Assembly (NCBI RefSeq): GCF_018131075.1
Contig: NZ_JAFCLS010000001.1
Location: 186,001 to 250,000, forward strand
From: Bradyrhizobium sp. JYMT SZCCT0428
GTDB taxonomy: Bacteria > Pseudomonadota > Alphaproteobacteria > Rhizobiales > Xanthobacteraceae
Direction of reading: 5' to 3'
DNA length: 64,000 nt
Both the position numbers and the translations under genes were made by a program. The notes beneath the pieces were generated by a model that was not told where the DNA came from, did not search any database, and saw only the letters and a list, made by a program, of their open reading frames with translations. Shown one piece after another: positions 45,406 through 52,837 of the stretch (position 1 is the stretch's first letter; the number at the start of each line of letters is the position of its first letter).

Positions 45406-45504
45406 ATGAGTAATCATGACTTCGTGTCTGACGGGTTCCTCGCGCTAATCGTCACCGCCCTTGTGCTGTTGTGCTCAGGTTGGCTCGTTCTCGCCTTCAG
45501 CTAG
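45406..45504 (+). CDS. 32-residue membrane peptide, second copy of a tandem pair
   Basis: ATG at 45406 with a strong AGGAGGT site. The product starts MSNHDFVSDGFLALIVTALV and ends LLCSGWLVLAFS, a single hydrophobic helix with a polar N-terminus. It is paralogous to 45112-45210. The conserved NHD-(L/F)-VS-(N/D)-GFLAL head and the Cys in the helix suggest selection. It lies 97 bases upstream of the periplasmic ClpP-like gene. Confidence 0.65.
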   Translation: MSNHDFVSDGFLALIVTALVLLCSGWLVLAFS

Positions 45505-45601
45505 TCCTGGGAGGGGGGCGCCTCGTCCCACCTCTGGACGTAGGGCGTCGCGCCGGTTGCGTATCTCAAGGAACACCGGGCCTGAAGGCGAAAGGAATAA
45601 A

Positions 45602-46216
45602 ATGAGTGACTCGCTTTTCTGCGAGCGGAAAAAGTGGGGAATTGCGGTTTACGGGCTCGTTAATGCGGGACTATTCGCACTGAGCGCGTCGGTCGCAGCC
45701 GCTGCCGAGATAAAGTCCCTTAATCTCAAAGACGATCAAGTCGAAATTTCCATCTCCGGCAATATTGCGCCTGGCGATGCTGACTTACTACAAGCGCGCA
45801 TCAAAGCGGCGAATGACGCGGGTAAACTGGTGACCTCGCTGCGGTTGCACTCTGATGGCGGCAACTTGCGAGAAGGTGTCCTGCTGGCAGCCGTGGTCAA
45901 GTCTGCAAAAATCTCAACGAATGTAGGGCGGGACGCAACTTGCGCATCGGCGTGCTTTCTCATTTTTGCGGCCGGGGAAACAAAAACCGCAAACCATCGC
46001 GCCCGCATCGGAGTGCATGGCGCCGCCGATAAGGGGACCGAGTCTCGTTCTGCAACACAGTCGATGGCAAGCGTTGCAAAAGAATTGGGAGTTACCTCGT
46101 CAATCATTCGCCGCATGTTAATCACGCCATCCAGCGAAATGGTCTGGCTTAGTCTCACAGATCTTCAATCGATGGAAACGAATGTCACTCGCGGCGGCGA
46201 CGGGCCAGAGCGATAA
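45602..46216 (+). CDS. Exported ClpP/crotonase-fold protein (COG3904-like)
   Basis: This 204-residue protein has a signal peptide ending near residue 34 (FALSASVAAAAE). The mature part has LHSDGGNLREGVLLAAVV, then DATCASACFLIFAAGETK and ARIGVHGA, which together look like the Ser (CASAC) and His (VHG) of the ClpP-type fold in the periplasmic COG3904 family. A catalytic Asp is not certain. The ATG at 45602 has AAAGGAA upstream. It may be a small periplasmic protease or a degenerate relative. Function not proven. Confidence 0.75.
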   Translation: MSDSLFCERKKWGIAVYGLVNAGLFALSASVAAAAEIKSLNLKDDQVEISISGNIAPGDADLLQARIKAANDAGKLVTSLRLHSDGGNLREGVLLAAVVKSAKISTNVGRDATCASACFLIFAAGETKTANHRARIGVHGAADKGTESRSATQSMASVAKELGVTSSIIRRMLITPSSEMVWLSLTDLQSMETNVTRGGDGPER

Positions 46217-46487
46217 TGAGCCAGGTGACTATAGAGTACCAGTCGGTCGCGCCTGTTGCCAAAGAGCCCATAAATACCCGGGTTTTCGCAGCCGAGTTGA
46301 TTCTCTGGTCCTGTCTCGTTCCACTCCGTCCCAAGCAGTTGGTTTGCAAAAGTGTTAGCAAACCTCACACCTTCTGGAACGGTCGCTGTATCAGGAGCCG
46401 GCGATTTGGAGTTACCCAAGGGGTGTCATCGACCGGACCACGGGTAATATGAGAGTGTTGTGCTCCCGGCTTCAAGGGACGCGACAC
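46217..46487. other. Intergenic stretch, no supported gene
   Basis: Open frames on both strands (a 78-codon plus frame beginning inside the previous stop and an 84-codon minus frame) overlap each other and neither shows a domain, signal or clear ribosome site. I leave it as intergenic. Confidence 0.35.
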
Positions 46488-46610
46488 ATGTCCAAATTCG
46501 ACCCGCCGAGACTTCCTTTTAAGCGCCCACGTTTCGATTGGCTGTTCTGGGCATCCGTTGTCGGGTCAACGGGTTTGCTTGCGCTGTTCATAGGCGAACT
46601 CGGCACATAG
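46488..46610 (+). CDS. 40-residue small membrane protein
   Basis: ATG at 46488 with AAGGGA upstream. The product begins MSKFDPPRLPFKRPRFDWLF, a Pro/Arg-rich cytoplasmic head, followed by the hydrophobic helix FWASVVGSTGLLALFIGELG. The positively charged head next to the helix gives an N-in topology. No family recognised. Confidence 0.5.
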   Translation: MSKFDPPRLPFKRPRFDWLFWASVVGSTGLLALFIGELGT

Positions 46611-46698
46611 GCGGGGTCGCCCGTCAGAATCATCGGCACACCGGCGCTCCTCGGGAACGATAACGCGGCATCCGAATTTGCGCCGACGAAGAAGCCCA

Positions 46699-46902
46699 AT
46701 CGGTGGCGGCATCGAGGCCGCGCTCGGCGGCAATTGGAGTGCCAAGGCCGAATATCTTTACGTCGATCTCGGCAACGTCACCTACACGGTAACCCAGCCT
46801 GGATTCGGCCCCCTCACGCTGGCCATTGGCGTGCGCGATCACGTCGGACGCGTCGGTGTGAACTACAAATTCGGAAGCGGTCCGGTCGTCGCCAAGTATT
46901 GA
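46699..46902 (+). pseudogene. C-terminal fragment of an Omp25/OmpA-like beta-barrel protein
   Basis: The frame encodes GGGIEAALGGNWSAKAEYLY, VDLGNVTYT and the ending VRDHVGRVGVNYKFG. This is the strongly conserved last third of rhizobial 8-stranded outer-membrane proteins. The signal peptide and first strands are missing, and no start or ribosome site is evident. It is a remnant lying just before tRNA-Ser. Confidence 0.75.
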
Positions 46903-47079
46903 GACGGCGAGCGAGCGGCGTTGGCAGCAACTCTCGCCCGGTCGACCACAAATCCTGCATTGCAACGACCCGCGGACAACGTGCCCTGCTCTCGTCCTCA
47001 GGAGTTTCATCCTCAAATTGGGTCCACTTCGCATTGCGTTCGGCTCCGCCCTACGCTAAGCGACTGAAATTACTGGTTT

Positions 47080-47169
47080 GGAAGGGTGGCCGAGTGGTTT
47101 AAGGCACCGGTCTTGAAAACCGGCGTGCCTGCAAGGGTACCGTGGGTTCGAATCCCACCCCTTCCGCCA
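47080..47169 (+). tRNA. tRNA-Ser (anticodon UGA)
   Basis: The acceptor stem GGAAGGG (47080-47086) pairs with CCCTTCC (47159-47165), followed by discriminator G and encoded CCA. The anticodon loop is CTTGAAA inside the CCGGT/ACCGG stem, giving TGA. The T-arm GTGGGTTCGAATCCCAC and a long variable arm confirm the serine type. Confidence 0.97.
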
Positions 47170-47428
47170 TAAGCCATTGAAATTGCTGATTTATATGGTT
47201 TATCTGGATTTCTGCGCACAAACGAACGTACAACGGGCGCGGCTTGCTTTTCAGGCGGTGTTGTTGCTCGGCATCGTTATCCCCACCGTGATCGTCGGAG
47301 CGACGCTCCTGTTTATGATGGACCGGCACGGCCGTTTTTGCGGGGGGGCCCCATTTGGGTACTCCACAGTAGAGTTTGTGGCTGCCCGGACGCGCGTGGT
47401 ACTTCGCCCCAAAAATGGGAGGTGCCCA
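47170..47428. other. Region downstream of tRNA-Ser
   Basis: A plus-strand frame is open from 47177 into the next small gene and encodes a hydrophobic segment (LAFQAVLLLGIVIPTVIVGA). The start has no ribosome site. No integrase scrap or repeated tRNA 3' end was found, so integration at this tRNA is not supported. Confidence 0.3.
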
Positions 47429-47590
47429 ATGTGCGCAAATTGCGCGGAGCTAGAGCGTAAGCTCACGCTCATCAAGTCCGGCAGCGAGCCGGATGACCCT
47501 GAGACCCGGCAGCGGTTTAAGGCCCTGGTCGCAGACGTGGAACGCCAACTGGACGTGATGCGTAAAAGCCATCCCTCCACTGTGCACTGA
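47429..47590 (+). CDS. 53-residue soluble small protein
   Basis: ATG at 47429 with a GGGAGGTG ribosome site. The product starts MCANCAELERKLTLIKSGSE, with a CxxC pair. It then has charged helices including PETRQRFKALVADVERQL and ends HPSTVH. The frame is open upstream to 47177, so a longer membrane-anchored form cannot be excluded. No family assigned. Confidence 0.5.
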   Translation: MCANCAELERKLTLIKSGSEPDDPETRQRFKALVADVERQLDVMRKSHPSTVH

Positions 47591-47621
47591 AGCCGCCTCC
47601 CCGCCAGCGCACCATCGGCGC

Positions 47622-47711
47622 CTATGACAAGAGAAGGGTAGTGAGCGCCAGCCCGGCCAGGACCAGCGAGCCATATCCAGCGATACCGAGCCAATCGACG
47701 TGCCGATTCAT
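47622..47711 (-). CDS. 29-residue membrane peptide behind a FixK-like box
   Basis: The ATG at 47711 opens a frame starting MNRHVDWLGIAGYGSLVLAG and ending LALTTLLLS: a short polar head then one hydrophobic helix. A near-perfect FixK/FNR palindrome is centred about 41 bases upstream of the ATG, the classical activator distance to a transcription start, so the message could be leaderless. The ribosome site is weak. Likely but unproven gene. Confidence 0.45.
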   Translation of the reverse strand: MNRHVDWLGIAGYGSLVLAGLALTTLLLS

Positions 47712-47745
47712 GCCGGCACGGTGATCGTGGGGGAACCCGGGCATC

Positions 47746-47759
47746 TTGACCTAAATCAA
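47746..47759. promoter_or_regulatory. FixK/FNR-type binding site
   Basis: TTGACCTAAATCAA fits the TTGA-N6-TCAA consensus with one half-site change relative to the full palindrome. It faces the minus-strand small gene ending at 47622. Likely low-oxygen activation. Confidence 0.55.
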
Positions 47760-47839
47760 AACAATGCCGCCATTGCCAGTTTTTCCCGAATTATTATCAG
47801 AAGAACTACTGAGTTGGTCGCTTTCCTGAGATCGAAAAA

Positions 47840-47859
47840 CCCCGCCGGTTAGGGCGGGG
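47840..47859 (-). terminator. GC hairpin, same core as at 937-960
   Basis: CCCCGCC (47840-47846) pairs with GGCGGGG (47853-47859), and a T-run follows on the minus strand. The 24-base core from GCCCC/ACCCC through CTAA is shared with the terminator at 935-958. No clear minus-strand gene precedes it here. Confidence 0.5.
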
Positions 47860-48400
47860 CTAAGTCGAGGTAGCATCGCTTCTTTAGCCCGCGTGAGGGC
47901 TGCTGATAGAGTAACGGTCCGGTCGGTATAGTCGACCGCCTTTCGTGCATGCTTGCCTACTTATCCCGCATGCGTCCCGGTATAATAATGCGCCTGCGCA
48001 CCCTCGGCACAAACGGCCCCGGCGCGGAGAACGCCACGCTGACCAAGGCCGCCAACCCGGTGGGGGGTCTCCCGCTCGGAGGTTCGCGGCATACCGGGAG
48101 CGCAGAGTCGATTCTTAGAGCGTTCAGGAGTTCCAAAGAAACGGCCCCAGGGCCGCGCGGTGGGCGAACACTGGGGCCGACATTTCCTCGAATGAAGCGC
48201 GGGGGGACGGCATCCATTCGGTCGTGCACAACTAAGCGATCCGGTCAGGAATTGTTCCGCTCCCCTAGCGGTCGGCTCATTTCGACGTTCCTACGGAAGA
48301 TAACGTCTCGGTGAACGAAACCGATTGCCTTTCCCCACGCAGTTGTCCGGAAACGAAGCCGGAGCAGTCTCCTCGTCACCGACAACAGGGGATTTTCAAA
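47860..48400. other. Intergenic region without supported gene
   Basis: About 540 bases. A 121-codon plus frame and a 90-codon minus frame overlap and both look like low-complexity chance frames (Arg/Pro/Gly-rich, no ribosome site). It contains a CCTGCGCACC-type sequence also seen near 1290 and 47604. Confidence 0.35.
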
Positions 48401-48514
48401 ATGATTGCTCTCACAGTCACCACCATTTTAGCCGTCTGTGCCGGAACATTGATCGCGCTGGCATCGAGCGATTTCGGCACCGAACTAGTCCTCGCCGTTG
48501 TAAGCCTCGTATAA
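48401..48514 (+). CDS. 37-residue small membrane protein
   Basis: ATG at 48401 with AGGGGA about nine bases upstream. The product starts MIALTVTTILAVCAGTLIAL and continues to VLAVVSLV: two short hydrophobic segments around a SSDFGTE turn, or one helix plus an amphipathic end. A hairpin follows at 48534. No family recognised. Confidence 0.5.
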   Translation: MIALTVTTILAVCAGTLIALASSDFGTELVLAVVSLV

Positions 48515-48533
48515 GTACGGCAACAAAGAAAAA

Positions 48534-48554
48534 CCCCGCCTTGACCCGGCGGGG
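48534..48554. terminator. GC-rich hairpin after the 37-residue membrane protein gene
   Basis: CCCCGCC at 48534-48540 pairs with GGCGGGG at 48548-48554; AAAAA precedes it on the plus strand, so the T-run lies on the minus strand. It may end transcription, more strongly for minus-strand messages. Confidence 0.5.
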
Positions 48555-49209
48555 CTAGTGGGGTTGGTGCAGGCATTCTTGCCGGTATTTCCCGATCCTC
48601 CATCAGGAGAACTACTGACTTTCCGAACTACTTCGGAGGACCTCGAGCTGCATGCCCGTGTCATAAAATGTTGGCACGTGTCGTGCAAGTAACTCTCTGC
48701 TGGGGATTAGAGAACCCAGATTGAGACAGGGCGCCGCCGGGACACTGTATTTCGAGCCCGGCGGCGTATCTTTTCGTACTAAATGCCAGCGAGGCACTTT
48801 CCCAACATGGCAAGGCTATGTTGATCTTGAAGCAGGTGCGACCCGCGTACAGTCGGATCAGGCGCAGACAGACGGACACCCCTTCCGCCAATACGCTGTT
48901 CCACCCTCCTCCGGATCGGACTGGAAGGTACTGATCTAATGGTGCCTTTTCGCAGAAGGGCCCGCAACCCCCGGTGCAAAGCCACGCTAGGCCGGGCATC
49001 GTGGCGCTTCTTCGGTTGCTAAACATCTGTTGGGCAAACTGGCTTATGTTCGTCGAGCGCAAGGTGACGCGATGAAGCGAGAACCTCCGCGTCGCAAACT
49101 CCCTGATCCACCAGCCTATCGACCGGATCGTCGCCGCACGGCGACCCGATGCGGGGATGTCACCACGCTGCGCAACAATAATTCCTACCTGTATGAACGC
49201 CTCCGATGC
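48555..49209. other. Intergenic region, no firmly supported gene
   Basis: About 655 bases. A 48-codon plus frame from ATG 49072 has AAGGTGA upstream and encodes a basic peptide starting MKREPPRRKLPDPPAYRPDR. It could be a real small gene but has no other support. A segment at about 48590-48625 resembles 47774-47812 (TTGCC.GTATTTCCCGAT, GGAGAACTACTGA), hinting at a small local repeat. Confidence 0.35.
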
Positions 49210-49223
49210 TTGATCTAGATCAA
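49210..49223. promoter_or_regulatory. Perfect FixK/FNR palindrome
   Basis: TTGATCTAGATCAA is a perfect 14-base palindrome matching the FixK2/FNR consensus. The transglutaminase-like gene starts 154 bases downstream, with a predicted transcription start near 49258. Confidence 0.75.
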
Positions 49224-49376
49224 GGCGGCCCGCGGCAATGCTGAAAAGCGTTATTGCGAGTTGAGATTGCCGCTGGCTGCCGCTCTTCTCGGAGATAGGG
49301 CGCGTGTCAGCAGATGTTCACGGAACGCTTGTGGCAATCGCGCACTGACGCACCCGTTGCGCAGCAGGACGAACAA

Positions 49377-50282
49377 ATGGCGGTTCTCGGCAAGATCAGC
49401 CACACCACCACTTACCGGTATGCGAAGCCTGTTACCTTCGGTACGCACCGGGCGATGTTCTTGCCAAGGCGCGGCGCATCGGCGCGTCTTGTCAGTTGGT
49501 CCGCAACAAGCAGCGTTCCTACGAAAATGCACTGGACCACCGATGCCCGCTCCAACACCGTAACGGTGATGGAATTCACTGAACCTGCTAGTGAGCTGAC
49601 GATCGTTTTTGAGGCTCGCGGCGTGTATTACGGCGTTAAAGGGATCGAGGCGTTTCCGCTGGAATCCCGGGCCGATGAAGTGCCGGTGCAATACACTCCC
49701 GACGAATGGACCGATCTGGCCGGTTATCTCCGCCCTCATGCCGAGGATCCGGACGCAACCCTGGCCGCGTGGACCAAGAGCTTCGTTGCCGGCGACCAGG
49801 ATCGAACCATCGATGTCTTGCACCGGATGCTGCACATTTTCCGCGACACCTTCAGCTATCGTCCGAGGGACGCCGAAGGAACCCAGTCGCCTGGTGAAAC
49901 CTTGCGCACCAGATCCGGCACTTGCCGCGACTATGCCTGGCTCATGATCGAGGCATTGCGCCGGCTCGGGTTCGCGTGCCGCTTTGTGACCGGTTACCTT
50001 TACGATGCGGCGCTGGATGGCGGCGCAGTCGGCGTGACCGGGTCCGGCGCCACCCACGCCTGGCTGCAGGTCTTTCTCCCAGGTGCCGGCTGGCTGGACT
50101 ACGACCCGACCAACCAGATCAGTGCCGGCTTTGATTTGATTCCGGTGGCAGTCGCCCGACATCCGGCGCAAGCAATCCCGCTGGCAGGCTCGTGGTTTGG
50201 TGAAGCAAACGACTACCTGGGCATGACGGTCAACGTCGCCGTGCAAAAGATCGGGAACGCGCCCGATCTGTCGGCACGATAG
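49377..50282 (+). CDS. Transglutaminase-like cysteine protease family protein
   Basis: This 301-residue protein has an N-terminal transglutaminase-associated beta domain (KISHTTTYRYAKPVTFGTH). The catalytic triad is Cys in RSGTCRDYAWLMIEALRR, His in GATHAWLQVFLPG and Asp in WLDYDPTN. This is the bacterial transglutaminase-like superfamily (COG1305), whose members are mostly proteases or amidases. No signal peptide is visible, so it is probably cytosolic. The ATG at 49377 was chosen. A perfect FixK box lies upstream, suggesting low-oxygen control. Confidence 0.87.
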   Translation: MAVLGKISHTTTYRYAKPVTFGTHRAMFLPRRGASARLVSWSATSSVPTKMHWTTDARSNTVTVMEFTEPASELTIVFEARGVYYGVKGIEAFPLESRADEVPVQYTPDEWTDLAGYLRPHAEDPDATLAAWTKSFVAGDQDRTIDVLHRMLHIFRDTFSYRPRDAEGTQSPGETLRTRSGTCRDYAWLMIEALRRLGFACRFVTGYLYDAALDGGAVGVTGSGATHAWLQVFLPGAGWLDYDPTNQISAGFDLIPVAVARHPAQAIPLAGSWFGEANDYLGMTVNVAVQKIGNAPDLSAR

Positions 50283-50354
50283 AAGCAATTCCAGCACCGC
50301 GTCGCACGAATCATTGGAATGCCGGCAAGCGGCCTTCCGTGGAATGCGCCGCCT

Positions 50355-51263
50355 CTACGCCCCGGCTTCCGAGAATTTCACGGCCGGGAAAGCGATGATT
50401 TCGCCGTCATGCGACTCGAAGGAACCAAAGGGCTGCGGCTTGCCGATGGCGAAACCCTGAACTTGGCGCCAACTCAGCGCCCCGTCGGGAAAGCGAACCC
50501 TGACTTCCGTCCTGAATTCTTCTCCGCGGCTTACCGCGTCCCGCCAAATCTTCAGCATGCCTCCGCGGTCATCGGGATCGACCCAATCGATCCAGCGCGT
50601 TCCCAGCACGCTGGCACTTCTGCCAAAGGGCTGCTGATACAGCACGTTGGTCACTCTACCGTTTGGATCTGCGATGGTTACCGTGGCCTTCGACAACTTC
50701 GCAATTGCTTGCAGGTATCTTGCTCCGGTGCATAGCAAATGGTTTCTGTTTTGGTCCGTGGTTGCATCCGCCATCAGTACGAGTAATGCGCTGGCTCGTC
50801 CCTGATCATCGACGAGGAATTCGCCATACGCGCGCACCCAGCGCACCCGGCGGTCCCCGAGGATGATGCGAAAGGTGTCGTCAAATGAGATCCGGTTCTG
50901 CAGGGCGACATTGACCCTCTCCCGATCTTGCCGGTCCCGGGGATGCATCCTGTCCAGCAATGCCGCGCGCGAAGGCAGTACGCTGCGCTCGAAGCCGAAC
51001 AGGTCGAATATCCCTTCCGACCAGGCCATTCGCTTCTCGGCGAGATTCACCCAGCAGACGCCGACCTTGAGCTGCCGTTCGAGGAATCCGAGGACGTCGT
51101 GGGGAATTATCTGGTGCTGCGCGATTCCGGTCATCTCATTGATCTGGGCTCTGAAAGATTCGGCACCCCGGAAGGCCTGACGGCGGGGCTGCTGTTTTCG
51201 GCAGTGCAGTGCCTCGCTGGACAACAAGCGCTCAGGAACGCGCCAAAACGGCTGGTCGCTCAC
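50355..51263 (-). CDS. Protein with two PAS domains and no visible output domain
   Basis: This 302-residue protein has PAS 1 around residues 65-165 (VGVCWVNLAEKRMAWSEGIF, then DLFGFE, and RWVRAYGEFLVDDQGR). PAS 2 spans about 185-290, with ATVTIADPNGRVTNVLYQQP and LSWRQVQGFAIG. PAS domains sense ligands, redox state or light, or mediate dimerisation. No kinase, cyclase or DNA-binding module follows, so it may work through a partner. It lies tail to tail with the transglutaminase gene. Confidence 0.75.
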   Translation of the reverse strand: MSDQPFWRVPERLLSSEALHCRKQQPRRQAFRGAESFRAQINEMTGIAQHQIIPHDVLGFLERQLKVGVCWVNLAEKRMAWSEGIFDLFGFERSVLPSRAALLDRMHPRDRQDRERVNVALQNRISFDDTFRIILGDRRVRWVRAYGEFLVDDQGRASALLVLMADATTDQNRNHLLCTGARYLQAIAKLSKATVTIADPNGRVTNVLYQQPFGRSASVLGTRWIDWVDPDDRGGMLKIWRDAVSRGEEFRTEVRVRFPDGALSWRQVQGFAIGKPQPFGSFESHDGEIIAFPAVKFSEAGA

Positions 51264-51542
51264 GAGACGATTTCGCGGTCAAAACGCAAGAAGCACCCAT
51301 GCAGCGGCACTGCATAGGCCACAAAGCCAAACAATTGAAAGCCAGAACAATGCATCGTCGCGTGACATGAAGCTTCCGGTAACTCCCAGCCTGGTGCGGC
51401 GCCTGTGCGCATATACCGGAGCGCTGCCATGCAAAACTTGCTATCGCGCGCCAAGATTTTGGGATTCCGCGCCGAAAATCTCGCGAAGGTGCCTTTTAGA
51501 CCATGCCCGTGGCTTTGAGTTAATGGTCGTAACTGCCCGACC

Positions 51543-52649
51543 TCAGTTGCCGCCCCGTCGCTCGTCGTCGGCCTTGTCACGGGCTTCCAACGCTATCGGT
51601 GCGCCTCTCGCCGGAACGCAATTGGACAGCCGGAATTCTCTTGGCGTGGTTCCTGTCCATCGCTTGAATGCGTGAGTGAAGGAGCTGACTTCCTGATAGC
51701 CCAACAGCCACGCTATTTGAGTGACGGGCAATTCGCGATCACTGAGATAGCGTTGGGCAAGAGCTGATCTCAGCCTGTCCAGTATTTCGGCGAAGGTTAC
51801 ACCCTCGTCTCGAAGCTTCCTCGATAGCGTACGCGAACTCATGCCAAGCTGACGGGCGACTTCCGAAAGCTCGACCCGCCCGTGCGGAAGCAGTTGCGGT
51901 ATTACTCCCTCCACGCGGGAATGATTGCTCCCGCGCAACCCCGGTCGGTGAGCAAGCGCCTCTTCTGCATACCGCCGCAGCAAATTGTTCAGATGAGGGT
52001 CGCGCCCGACAATCGGCATCGAAGCGGCCAGCGCCGGAAGCATTATCTCATCCGTATCGGCGTCAAATTCTACTTCGGTTCCAAAGAAGGCTTTGAACGC
52101 CGCCGGCGAGCCGGCCCTGGAATGTCTGACCTTCAATCGACGCGCGGCTATTCGACTACCGGTAAGCTGTCGGCATATGCGCATCAGCGCAACCAGCCAA
52201 AACTCGATCTGATGCCGATCGGAGTTTCGATCTACATTTACGTAGTCGATGGTGATGTTCGCCGTTTCATTTAATTCGAAGCCCAGACGCGCCCCGTCAG
52301 TGTTGATTTTGCTGTAGCGTTCAGCGTTGCGAAAGGCATCCGCAAGATGCTCCGAGGATGCCATCACATAGTAAACCAAACCAATCTCGCGCAGGTCGAA
52401 GCTGCGTGCCAAATGAAACCCGAGAAGGTCATCCCGAAGTTCTTCGGCGGCCGATTCCAGGAGCTTGATCTGGGACTGCACCTCGAGACGAACCGTCGAA
52501 TCGGTAATCTCGTCAAATCGCAACCCCGACTTTGACAGAACGGCCTTTACGTCCCTGCCTTGCTCGCGCAGTCGCGCGCATGCCAGGCGAGCGATTCGTC
52601 CGGTGGCACTCGGGATCGAACGAAAGCCCGCAGATCCATTTGAACTCAT
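51543..52649 (-). CDS. AraC-family transcriptional regulator (OruR/ArgR-like)
   Basis: The N-terminal 'arabinose-binding domain type 2' region is recognisable by DLLGFHLARSFDLREIGLVY. The C-terminal double helix-turn-helix of AraC proteins spans about residues 260-350 (LSEVARQLGMSSRTLSRKLR, ITQIAWLLGYQ-like TQIAWLLGYQEVSSFTHAFK, RWTGTTPREFR). The ATG at 52649 (368 residues) and that at 52664 are both possible. It is divergent from the ABC binding-protein gene, with a FixK-like box between them. It probably regulates that gene in response to its ligand (inference). Confidence 0.85.
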   Translation of the reverse strand: MSSNGSAGFRSIPSATGRIARLACARLREQGRDVKAVLSKSGLRFDEITDSTVRLEVQSQIKLLESAAEELRDDLLGFHLARSFDLREIGLVYYVMASSEHLADAFRNAERYSKINTDGARLGFELNETANITIDYVNVDRNSDRHQIEFWLVALMRICRQLTGSRIAARRLKVRHSRAGSPAAFKAFFGTEVEFDADTDEIMLPALAASMPIVGRDPHLNNLLRRYAEEALAHRPGLRGSNHSRVEGVIPQLLPHGRVELSEVARQLGMSSRTLSRKLRDEGVTFAEILDRLRSALAQRYLSDRELPVTQIAWLLGYQEVSSFTHAFKRWTGTTPREFRLSNCVPARGAPIALEARDKADDERRGGN

Positions 52650-52755
52650 GAGGCCGGACCTCATTTCCCTTCCGAGCCTGCATTCTCAGGACCCAACATC
52701 TTTCCCGGAAAAAGGCTTTCTCTGACAACAACCGGGTCGTCACGGGCGATCGACC

Positions 52756-52769
52756 TTGATCTAAATCAA
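52756..52769. promoter_or_regulatory. FixK/FNR-type site between AraC regulator and ABC binding protein
   Basis: TTGATCTAAATCAA matches the FixK2/FNR consensus with one central change from the perfect palindrome. The plus-strand ATG is 68 bases downstream; the minus-strand regulator start is about 107 bases away. It could serve either gene. Confidence 0.7.
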
Positions 52770-52837
52770 GTAAATCAAGCCGAATGCCTCCAATGGTTCC
52801 ACGTCAGACTGAACTCTTTGGTCACGAAACTCATCCG

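Noticed and set aside
46216..46452. 78-codon plus frame overlapping the stop of the ClpP-like gene
   Set aside because: No clear ribosome site or domain, and an equally long minus-strand frame covers the same DNA. Could be real but is not supported.
47080..47169. tRNA-Ser as an integration site of a current island
   Set aside because: No integrase gene and no second copy of the tRNA 3' end were found in the window.
47949..48314. 121-codon plus-strand frame
   Set aside because: Arg/Gly/Pro-rich with no signal, domain or ribosome site; probably chance in GC-rich intergenic DNA.
49072..49218. 48-codon basic peptide frame
   Set aside because: It has a plausible AAGGTGA site, but the composition is Arg/Pro-rich without hydrophobic core or motif, so left as intergenic.
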